A stretch of 64,000 nt of DNA from Brenneria izadpanahii (lineage in GTDB: Bacteria > Pseudomonadota > Gammaproteobacteria > Enterobacterales > Enterobacteriaceae): the NCBI RefSeq assembly GCF_017569925.1, contig NZ_CP050854.1, positions 3,596,001 to 3,660,000 on the forward strand, read 5' to 3'. Positions 8,286 through 17,014 of this stretch are shown piece after piece. The first letter of the stretch is position 1; the number at the start of each line of letters is the position of its first letter. The position numbers were made by a program, and so were the translations under genes. Under the pieces are notes generated by a model. It did no database searches. It worked only from the letters and a program-made list of their open reading frames with translations, and was not told the DNA's origin.

Positions 8286-9341
8286 ATGTACATCATTAAC
8301 AGACCAAGTTGGATGAAGAGCATCATTTTCGGGTTAGTATTTTCAAGCATATTCAGTAGCTTACCAGCGAAGGCGGCCGGTGAATTACGGTTATATAACT
8401 GGGGGGACTACATTAACCCGGAAGTATTGACGCGCTTTACCCAGGAAACCGGCATTAATGTAAAACTTGATACCTATGGCAGTAATGAAGAGATGCTGGC
8501 CAAAATACAGGCCGGGGCCAGCGGCTATGACATCGTCTTTCCCTCCGTGCATATGCAGGACGCCATGGCGGCGTTGAAGCTGCTGGCGCGTACGGATATT
8601 AACCGCTCGCCTGAATTTAAACATATTGATCCCGAATTTTTACGCGCCAAGAGCGATCCCGCCGGCGAATATTGTCTTCCCTACGCCTGGGGCTCCGTCG
8701 GTATTTTCTATAACAAGAAAAAAGTCGATAAGCCGATTACCTCCTGGAAAGACTTCTTTGCCGAAGCCGAGAAAGGGAAAAAGGTGATCATGCTCGACGA
8801 TATGCGTGAAACGCTGGGCGTTGGCTTAATCGTTAACAACAAATCCGTCAACACCACCAATCCTGACGATCTGAAGCTGGCGGCCGACTGGCTGACCGCG
8901 CGCAAACCATTAATCTCCGCATTGACCTATGAAAGTATTCCGCTGGTGCAATCCGGCGATGTGGCGGCCGCCCACTATTTTGTCGGCGCGCTGATGTATG
9001 TATCGCAGGATCCGGAAAACCTGGCGTACGTCATCCCGGATGAAGGCGCGACCATGTATCAGGAAAATATGTGCGTATTGGCCAGCGCGCCAAACAAAGA
9101 GAATGCGAAAAAGTTTATGGAGTTCTTCCTGAATCCTGAAATCGCCGCGATGAATACCGCTCAGCAGATGAACGGGACGCCAAACCGCGATGCCGTAGCG
9201 CTACTGCCCGATGCCTTGAAAAACAACCCGGCGGCCAATCCGCCAGAGGAAATCCGCAAAAAATTACAGATATTCAACGACCTGGGCAAAGACCTGCGTT
9301 TGTACGACAGAACCTGGACAAGATTCCGCAGCGCGAACTAA
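8286..9341 (+). CDS. Polyamine-type ABC transporter substrate-binding protein (PotD/PotF-like)
   Basis: A 351-residue periplasmic binding protein with a Sec signal peptide (cleavage probably after AKA, about residue 30). Then comes LYNWGDYINPEVL, the opening strand typical of PotD/PotF-like proteins. YDIVFPSVHMQDAM and PYAWGSVGIFYNKKKVD are further family landmarks. It heads an operon with an ATPase, two permeases and a DmpA-type peptidase, opposite an RpiR-type regulator. The substrate may be a polyamine, an opine-like compound or an amino-acyl/peptide derivative; the peptidase favours the last (inference). The start has GGAG about 8 nt upstream. Confidence 0.88.
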   Translation: MYIINRPSWMKSIIFGLVFSSIFSSLPAKAAGELRLYNWGDYINPEVLTRFTQETGINVKLDTYGSNEEMLAKIQAGASGYDIVFPSVHMQDAMAALKLLARTDINRSPEFKHIDPEFLRAKSDPAGEYCLPYAWGSVGIFYNKKKVDKPITSWKDFFAEAEKGKKVIMLDDMRETLGVGLIVNNKSVNTTNPDDLKLAADWLTARKPLISALTYESIPLVQSGDVAAAHYFVGALMYVSQDPENLAYVIPDEGATMYQENMCVLASAPNKENAKKFMEFFLNPEIAAMNTAQQMNGTPNRDAVALLPDALKNNPAANPPEEIRKKLQIFNDLGKDLRLYDRTWTRFRSAN

Positions 9342-9358
9342 ATCCTGTCGCCGCCAGC

Positions 9359-9383
9359 GTGCATCGGGTTCGGCCCGATGCAC
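9359..9383 (+). terminator. Stem-loop after the binding-protein gene
   Basis: GTGCATCGGG - TTCGG - CCCGATGCAC, a perfect 10-bp stem 18 bp after the stop. No U-tract follows, so it is more likely an mRNA-stabilising or partial-attenuation hairpin that keeps binding-protein transcript above that of the permeases than a full terminator. Confidence 0.5.
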
Positions 9384-9474
9384 ATAATAAAATCGCGCGA
9401 GACGGCGTATCTGCGTCGCTTGCGCCAAATTTAATCAAACCCGACCCTGGGGTACTCTGTATTTGGGATAGACA

Positions 9475-10596
9475 ATGAGTCAGGACCATCATTTTCGTAC
9501 CGTCGTGTCGCTTGAAAAAGCCGTTAAATATTACCAAACCCCTGAAGGCAATAGCGTTAAGGCTTTGGACGATCTCTCTTTTTCGGTCAGAGACAATGAA
9601 TTCGTCACATTACTTGGGCCATCCGGATGCGGCAAAACCACGCTGCTGAGGATTATTAGCGGATTCGAGCAGTTGGATGCCGGGGAACTGCTGATTTTAG
9701 GGAAAAAGATGAATCACGTACCGCCGCATTTGCGTCCGGTGAATACCGTGTTTCAAAGCTACGCTCTATTTCCCCATATGAGCGTGGCGGATAATGTCGG
9801 CTACGGCCTGGATATCCGCGGCGTACTGCGTCAGGAGCGTAACCGTCGCGTGGCCGAAACGCTGGAAATGGTGGGAATGCTGAATATGGAAAAACGCCGC
9901 CCGGCCCAGCTCTCCGGCGGCCAGCAGCAGCGGGTCGCGCTGGCGCGCGCCATTATTAACCATCCGACGCTGTTGCTGCTGGACGAACCGCTGTCTGCGC
10001 TGGATCGCAACCTGCGTAAAAATATGCAGCTCGAACTTAAGCGCCTGCAGTCCGAACTCGGTATCTCATTTATTTTCGTCACCCACGATCAGGATGAAGC
10101 CCTGACCATGTCCGATCGGATCATTGTGTTGAACGGCGGGAAGATACAGCAAAACGATAAGCCGGCGGCAATTTACCATACGCCAACCAACCCTTTTGTG
10201 GCCGGATTTATCGGCGAAGGCAATATGATTGCCGTGGAGGTCACGCAAAAAACCGCTGGGACACTGTTGCTGACCAGCGAAACGGGAGGCTCCTGGCTGG
10301 CGGACGACCGCCAACCTTGTCAGACGGGAGAGCGCTTATGGCTGCTATTGCGGCCTCAGCATTTCCACCTCGCTAAACCGAATGACGGCCAGGCTCGCTA
10401 TGCCGACGTTCGCGGCGTTATAAATCAGGTGATCTTTATGGGAAGCGATATTGAGGTCATTCTGCATTCAGACCGGGGCGAGGTAATTAAGGCGTTGATT
10501 CGCCTGACCGACTCCGCCCGCCACGACGATCTGGCGCCGGGGAATGCCATCACGCTTTGGTATGCCGTTACCTCTTGTCATCTGCTGCCGCGCTGA
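9475..10596 (+). CDS. ABC transporter ATP-binding protein, PotA-like
   Basis: A 373-residue ATPase with Walker A GPSGCGKTT (48-56), Q-loop, signature LSGGQ (146-150), Walker B LLLLDE (166-171) and switch histidine in FVTHDQDEA. A C-terminal TOBE-like region (about residues 280-370) is typical of the spermidine/putrescine/iron subgroup. It energises the two permeases that follow. The stop is 8 bp before the next start, so the genes are tightly coupled. Confidence 0.92.
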   Translation: MSQDHHFRTVVSLEKAVKYYQTPEGNSVKALDDLSFSVRDNEFVTLLGPSGCGKTTLLRIISGFEQLDAGELLILGKKMNHVPPHLRPVNTVFQSYALFPHMSVADNVGYGLDIRGVLRQERNRRVAETLEMVGMLNMEKRRPAQLSGGQQQRVALARAIINHPTLLLLDEPLSALDRNLRKNMQLELKRLQSELGISFIFVTHDQDEALTMSDRIIVLNGGKIQQNDKPAAIYHTPTNPFVAGFIGEGNMIAVEVTQKTAGTLLLTSETGGSWLADDRQPCQTGERLWLLLRPQHFHLAKPNDGQARYADVRGVINQVIFMGSDIEVILHSDRGEVIKALIRLTDSARHDDLAPGNAITLWYAVTSCHLLPR

Positions 10597-10604
10597 GGAT
10601 TCCC

Positions 10605-11512
10605 ATGTCTGAATGGAAAAAATCTCTTCCGCTTATCGGGCTATTATCGCCGGTGAGCTTACTGTTAGGCATCTGCCTGTTTATTCCTCTGGCGATCATG
10701 GTGGTGTTCAGCGTACTCACGCCGGGCATGTATGGGGGCGTGGAGTGGAGCTACTATGCCGACAACTATGGCCGCATATTGGGCTGGGCGGACGGCACGC
10801 TGGAAGAGTTCGATATTCTTTATCTGAAAATCATTCTGACCTCTTTCCGCATCGCCTTAATGAGCGTGGCCGTTTCTTTGATCATCTGCTATCCGATCGC
10901 ATTCTGGGTAAGAAACAAATCGCCCCGGATACGCAACTTTTTATTATTCCTTATCACGTTGCCTTTTTTCGCCAGCCTGATTGTGCGCCTCTACGCCTGG
11001 GTATTGATTCTGCGCCCGACCGGTTTTCTAAATACCGTGTTGCAAACCATGGGGGTCATCGCCCAGCCGCTGGATCTGATTTATACCGAACTGGCGGTAT
11101 TGATAGGCATGGCGTACATCTATATCCCCTTTATGTTTCTCCCAGTTTACGCCAGCGTCGAACGGCTTGACCATCGCCTGATTGAGGCCTCCTACGATTT
11201 GGGCGCCAACCGGGTTAAGACCTTCTTCCGAGTTATTTTCCCGCTGACGCTGCCCGGCGTGATTTCCGGCTCCATCATGGTTTTTATCCCCAGCCTCGGT
11301 AATTTTATTGTGCCGTCGCTGCTGGGGGCGCAAAAGTGGTGATGATCGGCAGTTTAATCGAACAGCAGTTTCTCTCCGCCAGAAACTGGCCGTTTGGCGC
11401 GGCGCTGGCCATGTTGTTGATGTCGATGGTTCTATTCGCGCTGTTGCTCTATCTCTATCTGAGCAGCCGCTATTCCCATGCCGGCACAAACAGGAGCAAC
11501 GATGAAAAGTAA
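10605..11512 (+). pseudogene. ABC transporter permease, PotB-like, one-base frameshift near the C-terminus
   Basis: A membrane protein of the PotB class, starting MSEWKKSLPLIG, with about six hydrophobic segments. The EAA loop motif is EASYDLGANRVKTFFRVIFPLTLPG. The frame breaks in a G5 tract at 11324-11328, after PSLLG, giving a premature TGA at 11340-11342. One added G restores LLGGAKVVMIGSLIEQQF, a standard PotB C-terminal motif, and a frame to the TAA at 11510-11512. The true protein would be about 302 residues. The next gene starts inside the restored end. The reading frame is otherwise clean, so this may be a sequencing error. Confidence 0.88.
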
Positions 11513-12344
11513 TATTCTTTCACGGATAATGGCATGGCTATTTAATTGCTATGGCATTCTGTTTTTTATTTTTCTTTATCTTCCCATCGTTTTGATTGCT
11601 ATTTACTCCTTCAATGCCAATCCCATCAATATGATGATATGGCAGGGATTCAGCTTCGACTGGTATTTATCGCTGTTCGGCATGAGTAATCACCTTGCGG
11701 ACAATGCGCTGTATATCGACTCCACCGATCAGGTGCTTAATGCGTTAAAGAACAGTTTGATCATCGCCCTGATCACCACCGTTATTTCGACGGTAATCGG
11801 CACCATGACCGCACTGGCATTAATGCGTTACCGCTTTTATCTGCGGGGATTCTATCGCTTCCTGCTGTATATCCCGATGATGATGCCGGATGTCATATTA
11901 GGCATCGCATTGCTGATATTTTTCGTCAACGTCGGCATTCCGCTGGGGAGAACCTCTATTATTCTCGGCCACTGCACCTTTTTATGCAGCTATGTCTTTC
12001 TCATCGTCAGCGCCCGTCTGGCGGGAATGGATACCCGGCTGGAAGAGGCCTCTTATGATTTGGGCGCCAATAGCTGGGTGACATTCCGGCGCATTACGCT
12101 ACCGATGTTATTACCCAGTATTATCGGCGGCGCGCTGCTGGCATTTATTATTTCCATGGACGATCTGGTTATCACCTATTTTATATCCGGCGTCGACGCC
12201 ACCACGCTTCCCGTTCAGATATACGGCATGATCAGGCGCGGAATAAAGCCGGAAATCAATGTCATCGCCACGCTGTTGATTTTGGTATCGCTGCTGATCG
12301 CCGCCGTGGGTTTATATCTTAGAAATAGAAATGAAAATAAATAA
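11502..12344 (+). CDS. ABC transporter permease, PotC-like
   Basis: A 280-residue inner-membrane permease. It has hydrophobic segments near residues 15-35, 75-100, 110-130, 145-165 and 245-270, and an EAA motif EASYDLGANSWVTFRRITLPMLLP. The start at 11502 is preferred to the upstream ATG at 11478 because AGGAG lies 5 nt before it and the N-terminus then matches the family. It overlaps the end of the restored potB-like frame by 11 bp. It pairs with that permease to form the transport channel. Confidence 0.9.
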   Translation: MKSNILSRIMAWLFNCYGILFFIFLYLPIVLIAIYSFNANPINMMIWQGFSFDWYLSLFGMSNHLADNALYIDSTDQVLNALKNSLIIALITTVISTVIGTMTALALMRYRFYLRGFYRFLLYIPMMMPDVILGIALLIFFVNVGIPLGRTSIILGHCTFLCSYVFLIVSARLAGMDTRLEEASYDLGANSWVTFRRITLPMLLPSIIGGALLAFIISMDDLVITYFISGVDATTLPVQIYGMIRRGIKPEINVIATLLILVSLLIAAVGLYLRNRNENK

Positions 12345-12355
12345 GGAAAGTCATA

Positions 12356-13459
12356 ATGGCAAAACTTAGAGCCCGCCAATTAGGATTACGGTTTCCAGGT
12401 ACGACAGGAAAATATAACGCCATTACCGATGTTGATGGCGTGCTGGTCGGTTATCGCACCATTGATGCCATCAGCCAGGACAACAGGCGCATCAAAACCG
12501 GCGTGACCGCGATCCTGCCCAGAGGATACCAGACAGAGCCGCAGCCGGTATGGGCGGGTTACGACGCGCTGAACGGCAATGGCGAAATGACGGGGATACA
12601 TTGGATAAAAGACGGCGGCAATTTCGTCGGGCCGGTTTGCCTGACCAATACCCACTCTGTCGGCGCCGTACATCAGGCGGCCGTAAAATGGATGCTGACC
12701 CAGTACCATGATACCTGGGAGAAACACCATATCTGGGCGATGCCGGTGGTGGCTGAAACCTATGACGGCGTGATCAACGACATCAACGGGCTGCATGTTA
12801 CCCCGGACGACGCGTTGGCCGCGCTGAACTCGGCGCGTTCCGGCGCGCTGGACGAAGGCAACGTGGGCGGCGGCAACGGCATGATTTGTTATGGCTTCAA
12901 AGGCGGAACCGGCACCTCGTCGCGCTGTTTCGCCATTGAGGATCGCCAATACGCGCTGGGCATTCTGGTACAGGCTAATTACGGCCAGCAGGATTGGTTT
13001 GAACTGTTCGGCGTCCCGGTCGGCGCATTGATAGAATCGGCGTCATCGTCAGGATTGCTGCGCGAGCGGGGTTCCATCATCGTCATTCTGGCTACGGACG
13101 CCCCGCTGATGCCTCACCAACTTCAGCGGTTAGCGAGACGGGCGGCGCTGGGAATTGCCCGCTCCGGGAGTCCGGGCGGCAATAATTCCGGCGATATTTT
13201 TCTGGCGTTCAGTACCGCGAATGCCGGTTCCCTGCCGCAGATCGCGACGGCCCATCGTTCATTCCAGTATCTGAATGATGAATATTTCGATGTTATCTAT
13301 CAGTCGGCGGTGGATTGCACGCATGAAGCGGTTATCAACGCGATGCTGGCCGCCGAAGATGCGCCGATGCAAAAGCCTGAGGGAGTCTGCAAGGCTATCG
13401 ATCCGCAGGCGCTGTATGAGGTGATTAAACGCATGAACCCTTCCGCGATCGTCGCTTAA
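12356..13459 (+). CDS. P1-family (DmpA/BapA-type) aminopeptidase
   Basis: A 367-residue self-processing Ntn-type hydrolase of the DmpA/beta-peptidyl aminopeptidase family. It opens LGLRFPGTTGKYNAITDVDG, the family's conserved N-terminal motif. The expected autocleavage point is G239-S240 (RERG/SIIVILATDAPL), which frees the nucleophile serine of the C-terminal subunit. SGDIFLAFSTAN is the second active-site segment. No signal peptide is seen, so it is cytoplasmic. It is the last gene of the transporter operon, 11 bp after the second permease, suggesting that the imported compound is an N-aminoacyl or beta-amino-acid conjugate cleaved on entry (inference). Confidence 0.88.
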   Translation: MAKLRARQLGLRFPGTTGKYNAITDVDGVLVGYRTIDAISQDNRRIKTGVTAILPRGYQTEPQPVWAGYDALNGNGEMTGIHWIKDGGNFVGPVCLTNTHSVGAVHQAAVKWMLTQYHDTWEKHHIWAMPVVAETYDGVINDINGLHVTPDDALAALNSARSGALDEGNVGGGNGMICYGFKGGTGTSSRCFAIEDRQYALGILVQANYGQQDWFELFGVPVGALIESASSSGLLRERGSIIVILATDAPLMPHQLQRLARRAALGIARSGSPGGNNSGDIFLAFSTANAGSLPQIATAHRSFQYLNDEYFDVIYQSAVDCTHEAVINAMLAAEDAPMQKPEGVCKAIDPQALYEVIKRMNPSAIVA

Positions 13460-13494
13460 ATAGCTTAAACAGAGACGCGCCTCAACCCCAATCC

Positions 13495-13517
13495 CTCCCC
13501 CTCTCTTTACCGGGGAG
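13495..13517. repeat. Short GC-rich palindromic element
   Basis: CTCCCC and GGGGAG arms separated by a short pyrimidine-rich loop, between convergent genes. It resembles the hairpin at 63549-63576 and may act as a weak bidirectional terminator. Confidence 0.4.
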
Positions 13518-13579
13518 GATGCAATGCCGTTCGGGGGCAAGCGCCAAACGTTGCCGACGCTCCGGGGATGCTTCATTCG

Positions 13580-14407
13580 CTATTTTTGCAGACGGTTGAT
13601 ATGAATGGTCAGAAACATGATTTCATCGGTCGTCAGCTGGCAGTCATAGTTTTTTTCCACATAATCATAAACTTTCATGGCGCAGGAAAATGCCCGCGGC
13701 ATAAGCTCCTTGATCCCCTGATAGATGCTGTCATCGCCGTGACTGACCGTGTCACGGTTCAGCAAACGTAGCGCAAAGAATTTGAGATGGGTGATAAGAC
13801 GATGATAATCCAATGAATTTTCATCAAGTTGGATATGTAGGTCATATTTGAGGATGGTCAGAATATCTTTAATGATCCCAGCGCTCAGCATGGTGCTGTG
13901 CATATCGCTGTTATTGCGAGCATTGGCTAAATGCAGGGCGATAAATCCCGCCTCATCTTCCGGCAAATCGATATTCAGCCTTGAGCGAATCAATGACAGA
14001 GCTTCCAGCCCTACCGCATATTCGTTGCTATAGAACTGCTTGATATCCCACAACAGAGCGTTTTTGATGGTCTGCCCTTTTTGATGACGCTGCACCGCAA
14101 AATTAATGTGATCGCTTAACGCCAGAAAAAGGGTGTCTTGCACGTTCAGCTGCAGTTTATGCTGCGCCAGCGTAATGATTTGCTGAGTCACCGTCAGATA
14201 GGCAACCGGTATTTCCGCCAGCAGTTGCGACAACACATCGGCCATGTCGTCCGTTTGCTTGATAAACTGACTCTCGATGCGCTGAGGGTCGACCTCATCC
14301 CCCTCTTTTTTACCAAACCCAACCCCTTTGCCAATGGCGACGACTTCCTTGTTATCCCCCCTTATCAGCAGGACTGAATTATTGCTTAATATTTTTTTAA
14401 TTTTCAT
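13580..14407 (-). CDS. BglG/LicT-family transcriptional antiterminator (orphan)
   Basis: 275 residues from MKIKKILSNNSVLLI, the RNA-binding CAT domain (residues about 1-55) that holds an antiterminator hairpin in target mRNA. Two PRD domains follow (about 65-170 and 175-275). PRD histidines are visible in LSDHINFAV, GFIALHLAN, THLKFFALRL and FLTIHINRLQ, phosphorylated by HPr or an EIIB in known members. An alternative ATG three codons upstream is possible. No PTS gene or beta-glucosidase adjoins it in the window, so its target is unknown. A hairpin at 14447-14481 just upstream could be its own control element. Confidence 0.88.
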   Translation of the reverse strand: MKIKKILSNNSVLLIRGDNKEVVAIGKGVGFGKKEGDEVDPQRIESQFIKQTDDMADVLSQLLAEIPVAYLTVTQQIITLAQHKLQLNVQDTLFLALSDHINFAVQRHQKGQTIKNALLWDIKQFYSNEYAVGLEALSLIRSRLNIDLPEDEAGFIALHLANARNNSDMHSTMLSAGIIKDILTILKYDLHIQLDENSLDYHRLITHLKFFALRLLNRDTVSHGDDSIYQGIKELMPRAFSCAMKVYDYVEKNYDCQLTTDEIMFLTIHINRLQK

Positions 14408-14446
14408 CACAGTCATTTCGGCTCATAGCTCGCCTGATTGCAGGAA

Positions 14447-14481
14447 AAGGGAGGCCGGTAAAATCATGGCGTCCCTCCCTT
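14447..14481 (-). promoter_or_regulatory. Hairpin upstream of the bglG-like gene, possible conditional terminator
   Basis: On the reverse strand AAGGGAGG ... CCTCCCTT (8-bp stem, 19-nt loop) is followed by TTCC, about 40 nt before the start. It could be an autoregulatory terminator, but I could not match a full RAT consensus over it. Confidence 0.3.
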
Positions 14482-14647
14482 CTTTAATAACGAATTATAA
14501 CCCGTTATTTTTGACGATCCGCGTATATCCTATACCGACCTGCCGCCAACCCGGGCGCTTTTTAGCGCGAACGGCATTGTATTCGCCATCAGTCCCATTG
14601 GCGTTGCTTACTTCGCTTTTCTTTGCGGGCCAGGTGGAAAATAGACG

Positions 14648-14732
14648 CAAAAAAAAACCTGAGACGAGCCACGTCGGTAATAACGTGGCTCGTCTCAGGT
14701 TTCGCTCAGGTTCGACCTAATAACGTCCTTCC
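14648..14732 (-). ncRNA. Candidate small RNA with strong intrinsic terminator
   Basis: A free-standing transcription unit is visible on the reverse strand. The promoter has -35 TTGAGT (14762-14767), a 17-nt spacer and -10 TATAAC (14739-14744). The start is predicted near 14732 (GGAAGGACG..). The transcript of about 85 nt ends in a 20-bp perfect hairpin (14655-14702) and a run of U. No open reading frame fits. It lies between the yjb operon terminator and the bglG-like gene. The RNA would have an AAGGACG-containing single-stranded 5' part followed by repeated AACCTGAG. I do not recognise it as a known enterobacterial sRNA. Confidence 0.45.
14649..14702 (-). terminator. Very strong intrinsic terminator (20-bp stem)
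   Basis: AAACCTGAGACGAGCCACGT (14655-14674 on the plus strand) and its exact complement at 14683-14702, with an 8-nt loop. On the reverse strand the stem runs directly into a U-tract (the A9 run on plus). Confidence 0.9.
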
Positions 14733-14738
14733 TGCGGA

Positions 14739-14767
14739 GTTATATCCGCTAATTAAGGCTAACTCAA
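14739..14767 (-). promoter_or_regulatory. Predicted promoter of the candidate small RNA
   Basis: TTGAGT - 17 nt - TATAAC on the reverse strand: 4/6 and 5/6 matches to the sigma-70 consensus at optimal spacing. Confidence 0.45.
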
Positions 14768-14812
14768 ATGCAAACAGAGCAATATGTGATGAACATCACC
14801 GTTAGAGGGTTT

Positions 14813-14853
14813 GTCATAAAACACAGGGCCGTTAAACGAAGTTAACGGCCCTG
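14813..14853 (-). terminator. Terminator of the yjbEFGH operon
   Basis: On the reverse strand CAGGGCCGTTAA - CTTCGT - TTAACGGCCCTG (12-bp perfect stem) is followed by TGTTTTAT, about 30 nt after the yjbH stop. Confidence 0.8.
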
Positions 14854-14881
14854 GACGCTAGCGTTTGGAGGCGCTACTTGA

Positions 14882-17014
14882 TCAGTTATCCGTCACGCCA
14901 TACAGCGAAGTACGACGCTGCAGCATTTGGCCGCCGTCACGCGTTAACGGCACCCAACCGACGGAACCCCGTTTCACGGTTGGCTCGGAGAGCATCAGAT
15001 CGAACGGTATGGAGATATAGAAGCCTTTGGTAAAGCTGCCTTCGCCATATTCACTGGAGCTGACGTCCGTCTTCGTGGCAAAGGCGCCGGCGACAATACC
15101 GCTGTCAAAGCGGCGGGACAGATCGAGCGTAACCCCTTTATCGCCCGCCAGATAACGCCCGACGCTGACCTTGGCCACCGCGCCTTCCACGAACGGCAGT
15201 TTCCAGTACGCCGTCAAATGGCCGGTCACGACGTCGTAATCCGCCGTCTTCATCATGTTATCCCAGTCACGCTGTTTGACGTAGTTGACATCCATGCCAA
15301 GCGCCCAGCTTTGCCCGTAAGGCCGATACAGCACTTCGGAACCGACGCCGGCGTACATCATCTCCAGATAACCGCCGTACACCTGGCTGTACCAGTCCGG
15401 CGCCGGATTATCCATGCGCGTCAACTGCAAATTGGTGAGCATCAAATCGGAAGAGGTGACATATTCCCGGATCCGGGTTCTGACGCGCGGCAATGCCGAA
15501 CCATCAGCCGGCGGCGCCGTGTAGTTGAACTTGTCGTAGTTATCCAACAGATTCAGCGATGCCGTTCCGCCAATCGTCCAGTGGTCGCTCAAGCGATAAT
15601 CCACATTGCCTTTCAGCGCGATCTGATACATATAGAATGATTCAGGACCGCCGATGGATTGCGTCAGGGCCGGTTCCAGCGAATAGGAGAAGCGCTGCGG
15701 CTCGGTGAGCAACACCTGCTGCCCGCGAATATCCGTCACCGGCTCTGAGCGGTGCGTTGCCGGTTCCGGTTGCCCCAGCGGCGTTGCCGCCTGTTGCACC
15801 TGATGGAATGCTTTGGCGTCCACCTGGGTGCTGGCGATCGGCATCCGCTGGTTGCGCTTCACAATATGATATTCGGAAACATCCCCCGGTACATGGTTCG
15901 CCAGTATGGTGGCCGCGCGCTGATTGGCTTCATCGTTATCGCGGTACTTATCCTGCTGGGCAACCACCGTGACCTGGCGTTGGTCGGCATAAATATCCGC
16001 CCCGCTATACCCGGCCTTATCATCCAGCTCTTTCGCCACCTGCTGCCAATTCGTCCCTTTTCCGTCGTTAACCGGGGCATAAACCGGCGGAGCGTCATCA
16101 AGACGCGCCGGTTTCAGCTTGTTGAAGTTGGTGCGCAGGGTAAAGCCCCACATCAGCGTATTGCCGCGCTGCCAAGACAGCGTGGTATCCAATATATCCC
16201 CGACGCGATACACCATACCGACGTTAAACGGCGAATCCTGCTTTATTTTTTCTCGCCGTCCACGATCGGCGGCTTCGTTGCTGTAATCATTCGCATCATA
16301 TTCCAGCTTCAGACGCAGCGGATCCCACGGCGTTTGATATTCTACGCCGCCGAATAGCGCTGCCGGTCCGTGGAAGAAGTTCTTGACCTCAAATTTGCCG
16401 GTATCGGTGTTGGCCGTGCGGGTACAGAAACTATCCTTCAAGGAACAGGCCGGGTTTTTGATATTGCCGCTTTCCGCCATATTCCCCCACCCCATTCCCA
16501 GGGTGAAGTCGAAGGGCCCGATACGTTTGCTGGCAACCAGATATTCACTATCGAATAATCCGGTCCCGGCGATATCACGCAGCCCCAAAGACACATCCGG
16601 CATCCAGTAGCTTTCCTGCCACAGACGCGCCTTTAGATCGAACCCTTTATCTTTATAGGTTTGCTCTCCGCTGAATCCGGGATTATTACTATAAGGAACC
16701 GTTCGGATATCGGTGTAGCGCACGGTGGTTTCCAGCCAGTCTAATAATTGCAACGATACCGAGTAGCGCCGATATTGGTCGTTATCACGATAGTTGGCGC
16801 TGAATTCGCCCGTTTCGGCCATGCGGGCCGTCGGCATTTGCAGCAGCCCGGTGCCGCCAAAATCAGATTGCGATACGCCAGCCGGCTTATAGCGGGTATT
16901 GGCGTTAGTCACCTCGTTTTCCTGCGTCGCATCCGCCGCTATCGCCTGGGCGCTTAAAATGCCGCCGATCGCCAACGACAGACAGCCCAGTTTAAAGTTT
17001 CTGTTTTTTATCAT
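14882..17014 (-). CDS. yjbH: YjbH-family outer-membrane exopolysaccharide protein
   Basis: A 710-residue protein (E. coli YjbH is about 700) with a signal peptide ending near AIA (residues 1-27). Then comes the YjbH/GfcD-family opening with SDFGGTGLLQMPTARMAETGEFS, followed by long alternating strands, as expected for a large outer-membrane beta-barrel. It is the last gene of a yjbEFGH-type operon, which in E. coli is Rcs-regulated and affects extracellular polysaccharide production. Its start overlaps the yjbG stop by one base (TAATG). It probably exports or modifies a polysaccharide at the outer membrane (inference). Two terminators lie downstream. Confidence 0.9.
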   Translation of the reverse strand: MIKNRNFKLGCLSLAIGGILSAQAIAADATQENEVTNANTRYKPAGVSQSDFGGTGLLQMPTARMAETGEFSANYRDNDQYRRYSVSLQLLDWLETTVRYTDIRTVPYSNNPGFSGEQTYKDKGFDLKARLWQESYWMPDVSLGLRDIAGTGLFDSEYLVASKRIGPFDFTLGMGWGNMAESGNIKNPACSLKDSFCTRTANTDTGKFEVKNFFHGPAALFGGVEYQTPWDPLRLKLEYDANDYSNEAADRGRREKIKQDSPFNVGMVYRVGDILDTTLSWQRGNTLMWGFTLRTNFNKLKPARLDDAPPVYAPVNDGKGTNWQQVAKELDDKAGYSGADIYADQRQVTVVAQQDKYRDNDEANQRAATILANHVPGDVSEYHIVKRNQRMPIASTQVDAKAFHQVQQAATPLGQPEPATHRSEPVTDIRGQQVLLTEPQRFSYSLEPALTQSIGGPESFYMYQIALKGNVDYRLSDHWTIGGTASLNLLDNYDKFNYTAPPADGSALPRVRTRIREYVTSSDLMLTNLQLTRMDNPAPDWYSQVYGGYLEMMYAGVGSEVLYRPYGQSWALGMDVNYVKQRDWDNMMKTADYDVVTGHLTAYWKLPFVEGAVAKVSVGRYLAGDKGVTLDLSRRFDSGIVAGAFATKTDVSSSEYGEGSFTKGFYISIPFDLMLSEPTVKRGSVGWVPLTRDGGQMLQRRTSLYGVTDN

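Noticed and set aside
15218-16357. Several plus-strand open frames opposite yjbH
   Set aside because: Shadows of the yjbH coding strand; no start sites or recognisable domains.
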